DNA of 64,000 nt from Diphasiastrum complanatum (taxonomy: Eukaryota; Streptophyta; Lycopodiopsida; Lycopodiales; Lycopodiaceae). The DNA lies in contig CM055097.1 in assembly GCA_029204225.1 (NCBI GenBank), positions 38,741,106-38,805,105 on the forward strand, in the 5' to 3' direction. Under the pieces are notes generated by a model. That model saw nothing but the letters and a program-made list of their open reading frames with translations, was not told the origin of the DNA and did not search any database. How positions within the stretch are numbered: the stretch's first letter is position 1; each line of letters starts with the position of its first letter. Positions 12,162 through 20,633 of the stretch are shown here, piece after piece. Position numbers and translations under genes: made by a program.

Positions 12162-14687
12162 AACCATAAACCATAAAATCGAAGTTATCGAACTAAAACC
12201 AAAAAGAACAGTACTGAATCATGACACCGCTATGAATAGGATCATCATAATATATAATATCGGGCCACATGGCACCAAAATAAAGGGCTTTACACAAAAG
12301 TATGGTATAGACTACTTTGACACTTTTCCCCGGTTATCAAACATTTTAGCGTGAGATATATATTTGCATTTGCTGGCCAACATCATTTGATTGTCCACTT
12401 AGTGGATGAAAAAACAGCCTACCTTTATGGAGAGTTACAAGAAGAGCTTTACATGGAGCAGCCCGAGGGATTTACATCCCATGAATTTCCTAATCATGTT
12501 TGCTCTCTAAGGGGGAGCATCTATGGCCTAAAGCAATCAGCAAGGGCCTGGTTCCAAAAGAAGGATGAAGGTTTGAAGTTTCTTGGTTTTACTCCTATTA
12601 GTACTGATCCAAATATTTACACAAAATACCTTAATGGGGAAATTGTAATCATTGGTGTTTATGTTGATGATGCATTGATTGCCACTGAATCCATGGAAAA
12701 TATGGAGATAGTCCATATTTGAAATTGCAGATATGGGAGAAGCCAAAGTTTATCTTGGTGTGCAGATTGAAAAGGAAAAGTCTAACTATTTCCTACATCA
12801 ATCTCTCTATATTTCAAAGCTTCTTGATAGGTTTAACATGCAGGATTGTAAGGAAAAAATGGTTCCTATGCCTACGGGAACCATATTATCGAAGGGTGAT
12901 TGTCCTACAACCAAAGAGGAAGAAGAGAAGATGGCTCTTATTCCTTATCAACATCTCATCGGTTCCCTTATATACATAGCAACTTGGAGTAGGCCTGAAA
13001 TAGCTTTTTCAGTTTTTAGTCTTAGTCAATTCAATGCTAATCCAAGTTTGAAACATTGGAAGTTAGCACAGCATGTTTTGAAATATCTCAAGCATACTAT
13101 AAACTATGGACTTCATTTTTCCCATGACAAAAGCTTAGAGGTAATCACCTATACAGAGTTGGATGTCCAGAAAGGATGATTCAAAGAGCATCTTTAGATG
13201 TGTTTGTCTATTTGTAGGTGCTGGTGTTTCATGGGTATATAAAAAGAAATCAATTGTTGCTCAATCATCTTGTGAATCGGAATATGTAGCAGCAGCTAAA
13301 GCGTGCAATGAGATCTTATGGATGCAATACATTTCGAACCAGCTTGGAGTTTTTCTAGAAAAATACCCCATATTGGCAGGTTTGATTCATAAGTAGCAAT
13401 CCGACAAAACTCGTTACGAACTGTGCCAGAAATAGAAACCCGCACCTTTATGTCAAATTTCTATGGTCCAATGTCAAGTTTAATGTTAAGCTTAGACCCT
13501 ACCAATGTTGTATACCCATGGAGGGCTTTATTTTTAATGTTAATTCACCTTGTAAGGTTATGGGGCCAATTCTAAAAATGGCCTTCAAAGTCCATACGAG
13601 TTTGACACTTTATATTCACTCCTATGAGGAGTTACATTTGTTGGCTATTCAATTCCATGGGCTGTGGTGTTTGGCTCTCCATTCTTGAGCCTTTACATCT
13701 ACCCTATCCCGTCTATTTGAATCTCTCCACATTAGGAAAATAGAGAGAGATTCATTTGTGCAATACAAGCTTCGAGTTTTCTCTCTCAATTTTAACTTCC
13801 TCTTTCTTGAAGATTGTTGTTCCATGGCTGTCCACTATTTTCCAGATTTGAAAGTGTTCAATGTTCTTGATTGTTAGCATCTTAGATTCAGCCCAATAGC
13901 ATTTGAAATCACCTACATTTGGTGTCAAAGCAACAAAACTAAGATTGCATTTTTCAGGATAGGAATCTTGGCATCCTTGAAAGGTATCTTTGTTCGTGTC
14001 AGATTTTTGGTGCAGATTTCTATCAAAAGTATTATGCAGGGCCTTAAGTACTCAAAGGAGCAAAGTTTGATCTATAACTTGCATGTTGAAACTGAAATTT
14101 CAGCAAATGGTATTTTATTTTAATATGGTTGCTCCGAGAATGAAATATTGGATTCAAAGACAATGTAATCTATAAAATGGTAGATCGAAGTTGAGCAAGA
14201 TAAGTGCCAAATAGCAGATTCCTCAACTAGATGGCTTTCTTTGCAGCATTAGTTGCAGCAATATATTCTGACTCGGTAGATGACAAAGCCATAAATGATT
14301 GCTTTCAATTGTTCCATAATTTTAGACCTTTGTTAAACAAGAAAAGATTCCTTCAAAACTTCTGAGACGTCAATCTGAAAGGATGGTAGTCCTCCTCATA
14401 AAAGGTCGGGTCGAGCATGATTGCAAACAGTCTGAATCCACCCTTTAAGATAATCTGAATCCACCCTTTAAGATATCCAGGTTGTAACTGCAAAATTTGT
14501 AGTTGATGGATAAGATAAAAAAGGAAAAGGAAAACTGAGTGAATTATGGACTTTGCATACCAGTACTGACACCAAAACCGCAATCGGTGCACGTCAGGTC
14601 TCTTTCTTTCCACATCTTTGAAACATTCGTAAGCAGGATATGCATATCCCAGCAGCATTCTGCAATTTCCAGATAAAGCCACACAAT

Positions 14688-14738
<51 letters not shown>

Positions 14739-14797
14739 AAAACTTGAATTTGCAATGTGACTCACATGATGCATCTGGTTAAGAATGAACCCATCAT
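3189..14797 (-). CDS. HVA22: HVA22/DP1/REEP-family ER membrane protein gene, six coding exons
   Basis: This spliced gene encodes a TB2/DP1/HVA22 protein; the family (plant HVA22, yeast Yop1, animal REEP5) shapes tubular ER, and barley HVA22 is induced by abscisic acid and stress. Coding exons, in order: 14797-14766 (MMGSFLTRCI), 14659-14561 (GYAYPAYECFK, then RFWCQYW), 6619-6563 (AVITVVERVVDPLFSW), 6184-6121 (VPMYCEVKLVFIIYLWYP), 3858-3652 (KPFLSSHKTEIDQNL, RAGDMAYSYW, YVASQS) and 3329-3189 (less certain tail ending TGA). Every junction is GT-AG and the phases agree (2, 2, 2, 0, 0), giving about 199 aa. If the last intron is retained, the frame reads 14 more codons to a stop at 3607 (about 167 aa). 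Introns are 106, 7941, 378, 2262 and 322 bp. The family match covers the hydrophobic hairpin region and the conserved tail helix. No in-frame stop is seen in the first five exons. Confidence 0.88.
3431..3458. repeat. (GT)n microsatellite in HVA22-like intron 5
   Basis: About 13 uninterrupted GT units, then a GC variant. On the gene strand it is a CA tract inside the last intron. Confidence 0.9.
3632..3650. repeat. (GA)n tract at the intron 5 donor site
   Basis: On the gene strand this is a CT run starting two bases after the donor GT of exon 5 (CAG|GTTCTCTC...). The polypyrimidine tract beside the donor may affect its use; read-through reaches a stop at 3607. Confidence 0.8.
4160..4700. repeat. 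Direct tandem duplication (about 279 and 262 bp) in intron 4
   Basis: The stretch 4160-4438 is repeated at 4439-4700. Both begin ggcaatgccactaaat and end with ttcttcacag; between them are many substitutions and small indels (for example caatactgcagcaaggg and gccaccaaagaagat in both). There is no coding content. It looks like a local segmental duplication of moderate age inside the HVA22-like intron. Confidence 0.9.
5892..5936. repeat. (TA)n microsatellite in intron 4
   Basis: About 22 TA units without interruption, within the 2.26 kb intron between exons 4 and 5 of the HVA22-like gene. Confidence 0.9.
6620..8449. other. HVA22-like intron 2, part without recognisable elements
   Basis: About 1.8 kb next to exon 3. 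I find no family motifs, LTR ends or long frames on either strand. It ends where gypsy RT similarity begins. Confidence 0.5.
8450..10335 (+). pseudogene. Decayed Ty3/gypsy pol (RT, RNase H, integrase) in HVA22-like intron 2
   Basis: Plus-strand translations in shifting frames follow the order of gypsy pol. RT pieces lie at about 8560-8880 (an SLTEEEEVRRILND-like stretch, SSFASPILLVKKKD, then FSKIDLKTGYHQIRV). RNase H lies at about 9300-9600 (FESKKLPPAQ, YPTNEKELYAIIHSLKVW, LHVSTEHHTLKYF). Integrase pieces follow: the zinc-finger side (GHPRVDKTTELLNKHYF) near 9800 and a core-like piece (KSIVTAKGPKFMG) near 10150-10190. Many stops and frameshifts make it non-functional. No LTR pair was found. 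It is antisense to the gene whose intron it occupies, so it adds no spliced coding sequence. Confidence 0.8.
10336..11858. other. Intron 2 sequence between gypsy relic and CT array
   Basis: There is no recognisable coding sequence. It may include gypsy 3' sequence and LTR remnants, but I could not define ends. A short imperfect repeat of gaaacgcggtc occurs at about 11560-11620, and an A/T homopolymer-rich stretch at 11655-11690. Confidence 0.4.
11859..12159. repeat. Twin (CT)n arrays with degenerate short repeats between
   Basis: A first CT array spans 11859-11944 (about 43 units) and a second spans 12088-12159 (about 36 units). Between them is a 16 bp motif around aaaaaccatgctgaac, three times in tandem near 11963-12011, and then a repeated tttttcaaccata. 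Arg/Glu or Ser/Leu frames across these arrays are translation artefacts. The block lies within HVA22-like intron 2. Confidence 0.9.
12284..13396 (+). pseudogene. Decayed Ty1/copia reverse transcriptase-RNase H
   Basis: RT similarity begins near 12284 with a YGIDYFDTF-like stretch, matching the YGIDYDETFAP region of the intact element at 34125. It runs through YMEQPEGF, SIYGLKQSARAW and the catalytic GVYVDDALI (about 12655-12680). Frames then shift at about 12720 and 13170: connection domain (LGVQIEKEKSNYFLHQ; LIGSLIYIATWSRPEI) and RNase H (AQSSCESEYVAAAKACNEILW near 13260-13325). Gag, protease and integrase are absent upstream, so this is a truncated, frameshifted remnant. It lies in HVA22-like intron 2 on the strand opposite to the gene. 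Confidence 0.85.
13484..13931 (+). repeat. LTR (about 434 bp) followed by a PBS-like site
   Basis: The block starts TGTTAAGCTTAG about 90 bp past the copia RNase H relic, as a 3' LTR would, and ends CCTACA at 13917. It is immediately followed by TGGTGTCAAAGC (13920-13931), close to the initiator tRNA-Met primer-binding site, as expected after a 5' LTR. It may therefore be an LTR once shared by two tandem copies, or a boundary misjudged by eye. The termini are not a perfect inverted repeat. Confidence 0.5.
14195..14320 (-). pseudogene. Copia RNase H fragment
   Basis: The minus strand reads SFMALSSTESEYIAATNAAK around 14230-14300, the conserved copia RNase H segment around the catalytic Glu (SSTEAEY in the intact copy). 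It continues with I-stop-LRNLLF. Only about 40 codons are recognisable. It lies in HVA22-like intron 2, 240 bp from exon 2. Confidence 0.75.
14691..14734. repeat. (CT)n microsatellite in HVA22-like intron 1
   Basis: About 22 CT units on the plus strand. The gene is on the minus strand, so its transcript carries a GA tract in the 106 bp first intron, which it nearly half fills. Confidence 0.9.
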
Positions 14798-15199
14798 TGT
14801 GTCCAATCGTGTGTACAGCTAACACTGATGATTACTCCTATGAACGAGTCGTTTTAAGAATAGGCTCCTTCTGTTGATTACCGAAGGCATAGAATTTCCA
14901 AGCAGGAGAAAAGGCTGTCATAGTGTTTATACCAAAACCTGACTCCTTTTATTTCGTTGTGGTGTGCCTTATGAGATGCTGGAACTTGCATAAGAATATT
15001 GTACGAACTGGAAGAGTCTATAGATGAAAGTACTGGAGCTTTTGTCTCTTGCCATGTTTGCAATGACAAAAGTTTCCTCGGTATGCCAACCGGAGCAACA
15101 AAGCCTTTGAAGATCGAGGGTTAACCGGAAGAGCTTCCACCTTACACCATCCAGCCTTGCAACATACAAAGAGCTTCAGCAATTATGTTACATTAGGAA
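14798..15199 (-). promoter_or_regulatory. Proximal 5' flank and probable 5' UTR of the HVA22-like gene
   Basis: About 400 bp upstream of the start codon at 14797 with no transposon similarity. I saw no convincing TATA box, and the transcription start cannot be placed from sequence. The assignment is by position. Confidence 0.35.
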
Positions 15200-15665
15200 A
15201 GAACAGAGACGGCCAGGGCAGATGTACGGAACAAAGATACGCAACGGCGTGATGAGGAATTTTCGCAGCTTTGCTTTGTATCGACATGGGAGTCGGGACT
15301 AAGACGATACGGTATTCCCGTACAAAGTGGTTCCGTACAAATACTTTTGACAGTGTAATGACTTTTATCAAACCCCCCCTTGGGACCCCCCACGGGGATT
15401 GGAAGCACGCAGGCCCAAGTGGGGTGCTTTTGGCCCGGTGATCAAGGGCACCACTTGGCATCTGTTTCCCGGCTGTCAGAACGAACCGGCACCCGAAAAA
15501 ATTGGCTCCCAGGCAGATCCGCGTGGGGGCTGTGGACGCCGGGCAATCACGCATGGATCCCCTAGGCGCTAGTCGGCGTCGCATGGCTCTTGGGCAGCAC
15601 GCCACCGAAATCAGGGCACCAACACCGGTACCTCTCTCCTGGGTACCCGCACATGTGAGATAGTG
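15200..15665. other. GC- and CpG-rich block upstream of the HVA22-like gene
   Basis: This stretch is much richer in G+C and CpG than the rest of the window (for example ccgcgtgggggctgtggacg and ctagtcggcgtcgcatgg). It lies 0.4-0.9 kb upstream of the HVA22-like start codon. A 140-codon minus-strand frame (15183-15605) crosses it but resembles nothing I know and is probably incidental to high GC. It may be an unmethylated promoter island or a foreign insert. Confidence 0.4.
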
Positions 15666-16599
15666 CGCAGGTTTGCATATATGAGCCCCCCTGGTAAGCT
15701 ATCACAGATGCTTATGGGATAATTTTCTGGTTGCCCGAACACGTGGCACTCCAGGCAGCCTCTTTGTTTTTTTTGAAATATGTGGCGCATAGCTCGCCAG
15801 GCCCAAACAGCTGCATGCCTCTTAGATGCGAGGCAAACCCCCCCCCCCCCAAAAAAAAGAAAAAACAAAAAAAACCCAAAAAAGGTGCCCCTAAAGTTTC
15901 AAGAGTACTATGGAAGATGCTAGGTGAAGCAACAAAGACTTTGGGTGGGGCGCTACATATGGGCACCACAAGCGCCTAGTTTTGGTATTCGATGGCATTA
16001 TGATCTTCCCTAGCATTCTTTATGACATTAATATCCTTTGTAGCATTTTTTGGTTGGGTTGACATTTGGTAGACTTTTTGGGTAGCTTTTCTTTATTCTA
16101 ATGGTACGTTTGCTATTGCACCGCATTATTTACTTGGGTTACATTTACGTGTTTTTTTTCATTGTTGCATATGGTGATCCCACCAAAAAAAACTGGTAGG
16201 GATAATGGATATCATGAATGAGTGGAATATTGTGGAGGATATGGTGAATGAGCATTGTGATATTACCATTGAGCATCGTTTTGAGGATGCTCCCCATGAA
16301 TTTTTATTCTTAGGCGTTTAGTCAAGATGTTTTAGAAGGTGGTATGCATTTGCGTATTTGCAAGCATCCATTGATTTGGAAGACATTCATTCTTTGGCTC
16401 AATTGCAATCAAATGTGCAAGGTTTATTGGATCTTTGTGTTGATTTTGCTATGGATGCCTCAAAGAATGTTGATCGTTTTAATTTTTGTTAATGTGCTTG
16501 ATGAGTGCGATGGGATCTTGTAGGTGATTCTCTTAAAGAATGTGTTGGAAATTTATTTGATGTTTTGAGACGTTTGAGACAGATATTAAAAAACTTGTT
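15666..16599. other. Non-coding or heavily decayed sequence with poly-C/poly-A tract
   Basis: A run of 13 C followed by A-rich sequence occurs at about 15838-15885. From about 16205 to 16600 plus-strand frames give broken but protein-like text (for example NEHCDITIEHRFEDAPHEF and SIDLEDIHSLAQLQSN) with several stops. I do not recognise the family and treat it as a possible old pseudogene. Confidence 0.3.
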
Positions 16600-17200
16600 T
16601 GACATAGATAATAAGGATGGTCCTAGCGAAACAACCAATATGGTTGGTCATGTGCTGAGTAGCTCCAGAATCAAGAAATCAGGAGCTATCGTTTGATGCT
16701 TTATGATGATTTGTCATGAATGCATCATGATCCACTTCTTGACCGGGGTGAGATGCATATGTAGCTGCATTTTCCTAGTGACTCAATTGCCCTTTGTTGT
16801 TGCTCTTGGCCTTTAGTATCCGGCAATCTTGAATCTCATGGTTGGTTCGTTTGCAGTATCTGCAGAACAGCTTCTTCTTAATCCGTGGATTCGATTGCTC
16901 TTGACCTTGGGTCGGCTTCTTATTTGATTTTTGTTGTTTCAAGCCTTTCTTCTTCTGTTTGTTTGAACTCTTGTTTGTGTAGAGAGCGTGAGAGTCGACA
17001 TTCGAGAAACTAGAGGATCTGTTCCTTCAATTCTCCTCCTACAACATCATTTGCAATGACTCTTGATAGAGTCAGATCTGGGTGTGTCGTGATGATCATC
17101 ACCCAGCTCTTGTACATGCTTAGAAAGCTTGAAAGCAGCATCATTATTGCATCTTGTACAATTCCTAAGCCATTAGCATAGTTTTCATCTTAAATTTCCA
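16600..17200 (-). pseudogene. Decayed copia gag C-terminus and protease start
   Basis: Read on the minus strand from about 17200 down, a gag-like segment (MMLLSSFLSMYKSWVMIITT; DLTLSRVIANDVV) is followed by a basic linker. A CX2CX4HX4C zinc knuckle (CRYCKRTNHEIQDC, 16823-16864) follows. Then comes the copia aspartic protease motif DSGATQHMT (16651-16674). Frameshifts and stops separate the pieces. No integrase or RT follows to the left. Confidence 0.75.
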
Positions 17201-17525
17201 CGTGTGATAATTGGACCCATCAAGCTTGTCCACAAGAAAAATAGACAATTCAAACAAGACAATAAGAGAAATCAGACAGAACGTGCATACGTACTGACAC
17301 TAATCTAAATGCAAAAATAGATAATAATTCGATTCAGAAAGAGTATAAACATACAAGGTAGTAGATGCTAGAGCACAAGACAATTGCGAACGAAACTACA
17401 TGTCTGAAAAACTTTCTTAGTTTTGTAATAGCTATGAACTTATTCTAACTCTCAGTCTGAAATCAAAAATTGATGCATGAAAAGCATGTACAGTGTCTGT
17501 CTATCTATGTATATGATTAACATCT

Positions 17526-18136
17526 GTTAGATTTCTTATGCTCAATCTTAAAAATCGTAAGTAATGAGCATCTTGAAAACAGAAGGCCGACAACCTGGTT
17601 TTGGACCTTCACATTTTCTTGCTTTAAAGTTTTTTCCCATTTATGCCATAAAACGATTTAAGACACATTTGCTTTTTACCTTCCTCGCCCTTTTTTCGTG
17701 CCTTCACGAAAAAAGTGACACACTGGCCAGAATGACTTAAAAACCATTTCTGGACCACCTTCGCCTTTTTCGCCTCTTTGCAAAAAATGCGACACTAAAC
17801 CCACACTGCCTTAAAATCATTTTTTGGGCACTTCGCCTTTTTCACCTCTTTACGAAAAATGCGACACTAAACCCAGAATGCCTTAAAACCATTTTCTGGG
17901 CACCTTCACCTTTTTCACTACCTTAAACTAAGGCACCTTCGACTTTTTCGCATTTTTCTACATTGGCAAACCGACGTCGCCAAAATTTTATCAACAACCC
18001 TGAAAACAGCTGGACAACCAAATATCCAAAAGGCGGTGAAGCGGTTACCAACTTTTGTACATATGCAAAGATTGGCGTAAATAGCCTTAAAGGCTTGTAA
18101 GATATTTTCTCTCTTGTAAATTTCTATATTAGCTGA
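17526..18136 (+). repeat. LTR fragment expanded by an internal tandem repeat
   Basis: It starts TGTTAGATTTCTTATGCTC and is closely similar, in inverted orientation, to the LTR ending at 27481. Shared blocks include gagcatcttgaaaa, aaggccgacaac and ggacaaccaaatatccaaaa. This copy contains about 270 bp of tandem repeats (17680-17960) that the 27 kb copy lacks. Similarity stops near 18136 (atattagctga), so the LTR is truncated there. Confidence 0.75.
17680..17960. repeat. Tandem repeat, 72-78 bp unit, about 3.5 copies
   Basis: Units start near 17680, 17758, 17830 and 17902 with variants of accttcgcctttttcgcc. They contain gcgacactaaaccc, then gccttaaaaccattttctgg. Copies 2 and 3 are most alike. 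The array sits inside an LTR. Confidence 0.85.
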
Positions 18137-18407
18137 AAGATCATAATGTTTGGCAAGTTTTTTGCTTGATATTTAAATTGTGCTCATCTGTAAAACCACT
18201 GAAATAGTTGTACTAAATATTTATTTTTTAAATTATGTCCACCATGATTTGTAGCTCTATGAAATGTGCCTCTTGCTTGCCAATGTGATTTTTCCATGCC
18301 TTGTGATGACCAGATACTTAAGCTCCCATATTCCTTTGCAAAATAAGTTGCATGATAAAGCAAGATGTGCTGAAAACAAGAGTTGCAATTAGTTGAAATT
18401 GGTAACA

Positions 18408-20040
18408 TCAGTATAAATAAATATAATCTTGCATGATATTCCATATAATGAAATTGATCAGTACCATGTAATGTGTTACGTGTTCTTCTCTCCAAAAATC
18501 TTGTATTGATTTTACAAATGTGGTGCAATGAGTTTGCAAAGTCCTCATATCTTCATATGATAGATTTCCTTTCCTGATAACACCTATTAGTTTGTCTAAG
18601 TAATTCCAAACTTGTCCCTTTTCCACTCGATTACTTACTTCCAGTGTTCGTGTGACTTGAACAATTTCTTTCCGAATTTCGTATCTGACACTTGATTCTT
18701 TGCATTTGTGATTGGATAAGAATCTTCTTGCTTTAGCACCTCCAATTGATGGCTTATTAGGAACATGTCCTTTTTTTCCGAAGAGTATGTCACTTTTTTC
18801 AATGGTGACATTCCCTTTATGTAGTCCTGCCTTTGAAAGAACTTCTTCCAACCTCTTGATTGCTAGTTTAGCCACAAACTTTGGTTTATGATTCCATGCT
18901 AGGAGAATATGCAGATAAATTAGTTTTTCAATAATATGAACCTCAGCATGCAATGTGCATATGTGAACATGTTTTAATGGAATTGGCAGCACACTTTTCA
19001 TATTTGGATCTTTTGCTTCTCATGTCGGGCCAGTGTTTGGTCGTCCCAAATTCATATTATAGCAATCCTTCATGCAATACAGACATGGATGCTTTGATGT
19101 TGCTCCATGAGAGACATTATACATACATTTCAATGTTTTCAAATCGCCTGCAAGGTGCCACTGAATTTTCCATGGTTTTCGACTGTCAATTTCTCACCCT
19201 CCATGTGTCTCTTTATAATCTCACCATAATTTTTATGTGAAAATATCCATGAAAGTATTTTATGGTCCTCTTTCATAACCTGTAGAGAAGCAAGTAATTT
19301 ATGACATGTTAATAAGATAAGACAATGTATTGAATGTAATAATACTTAAAAAGAATATTGAAAAGTATACCTGGAATGCCGCCAACCACCATATGTGATT
19401 TTTCGATTGAACACGAAACGTTTGATCATTGGTATTTGAAATTTTGTTCATAAAAGTGACACTCACTCGTTCCAATTTTTGACCTTTGATGATTTCGGAT
19501 TCATCTAATTTCAGTACAATAATAATCATTCCATTTACTTGATGTTCGTCTAGTTTGTAGAATCGAATAATATATTTTAGAACATTTTCAATATCAAGGA
19601 AAATATTATTGCAATCGCTGTATTTAAGCTCACCACATTCTGATTTGTATAAATCTGTTATATAAAGTGAACTTTGAACATTCCATCATCATTATAATTT
19701 CTTATTAATCTTACTCGATATGGACAAGGAAGATAAGTCTTCTTCACCATCACTTGAGAAAAGGCTTCTTTAACTATTCTAGAAAAAGTAGAATAAGCAT
19801 TTTTGCTAATTCCAGAATCATCACATGCACCTTGTATCAAATTTGCATCCAAGTAAGTTTCAACCATATTCAAAACAGTCTCTACAATTTTTTTTTTCAT
19901 TTTTTCAAACCAAACATTTTTCATCATTGCCTTTGCTGACTTTCTCGGTAAAACATGACTTAGAGATTCTCCAATGCATGAACAATCTCTTAAATAGTTC
20001 TTTGCCACCAAACATGATCTGCAACAAACATATGAAAACT
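18408..20040 (-). CDS. Unrecognised spliced coding region, possibly transposase-derived
   Basis: Three minus-strand stretches read as one gene. The first (about 20035-19665) follows an AG acceptor (tttgttgcag) and includes VWFEKMKKKIVETVLNMV and GACDDSGISKNAYS. After one frameshift near 19665 it continues to 19372 (LDESEIIKGQKLERVSVTF, then HIWWLAAFQ), ending at a CAG|GTATAC donor. A second exon begins after ttctctacag near 19280 (MKEDHKILSWIFSHKNYGE). With one frameshift it continues HLAGDLKTLKCMYNVSHG, HPCLYCMKDC, then VHICTLHAEVHIIEKL and down to 18480 (TFVKSIQDFWREEHVTHYM). The GDLK...HPCLYC pattern recalls DDE-type transposases with a zinc-binding insertion; I cannot name the family. The 5' side is cut by the copia at 20040. 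Confidence 0.45.
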
Positions 20041-20119
20041 CAAATTCTGTTCAATAAATTGATAAAGGGCAAGATCAAGTGGATGCTTCTTCAAATGGCA
20101 AAAAGAAAGATAGATCAAA

Positions 20120-20606
20120 GCTCAAGTGCTTCTATTGTGGCATCAAAGGACACTTTGCAAGTGATTGCTACAAGAAGAAGAGAGATCAATGAGACAAGCA
20201 AGGTAATCTTACTCTTGATGAGGATGGTTTGGATATTCAAGATGAAAATGATGATGCTTTTGTGATGTCTTCATGTATGCTTGCTAATGATGGAGATCAA
20301 GATTCTTGGTGGATTGATAGTGGAGCAAGTTCACACATGACCTTTCACAAAGAGTACTTCACTTCTTTGTTGGCATATGGAGATGACAAGAGGGTGATCT
20401 ACACGGCCAGTGATGGTGAGTGTGCAATCAAAGGGATTGACACAATTCCTATTCCTCTCTCTACAAATAGGAATGTTCATTTGGAGGATGTCATGTTTAT
20501 TTCATCTATTACCAAGAATTTTCTTAGTGTGAGTCAAATGCTAAGTAAAGGCCTCAAGGTGGAGTTTGATGGGGATGCTTGTGTGATCAAAAGGAAGAAT
20601 GTCTAG
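20120..20606 (+). CDS. Copia gag zinc knuckle and protease, partial
   Basis: Codons from about 20125 read LKCFYCGIKGHFASDCYKKK, a CX2CX4HX4C knuckle nearly identical to that of the intact element. After a stop at about 20191 and a short gap, the frame 20229-20606 holds the aspartic protease motif WWIDSGASSHMT (about 20308-20343) and the downstream IKGIDTIPIPLSTNR and ITKNFLSVSQM blocks. It ends at a TAG at 20604. The intact copy continues straight into the pre-integrase region, so this is a nonsense-interrupted relic. Confidence 0.8.
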
Positions 20607-20633
20607 ATTGGAAAAGGTAAAAGGCAAGGGAAG

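Noticed and set aside
11803-12167. Arg/Glu-rich minus-strand frames
   Set aside because: Artefacts of the CT arrays, inside the HVA22-like intron.
15183-15605. 140-codon minus-strand frame in the GC-rich block
   Set aside because: High GC lowers stop frequency. No recognisable domain, and overlapping frames on both strands are equally open.
16505-16696. 63-codon plus-strand frame
   Set aside because: It runs opposite the copia protease relic on the minus strand and has no motif.
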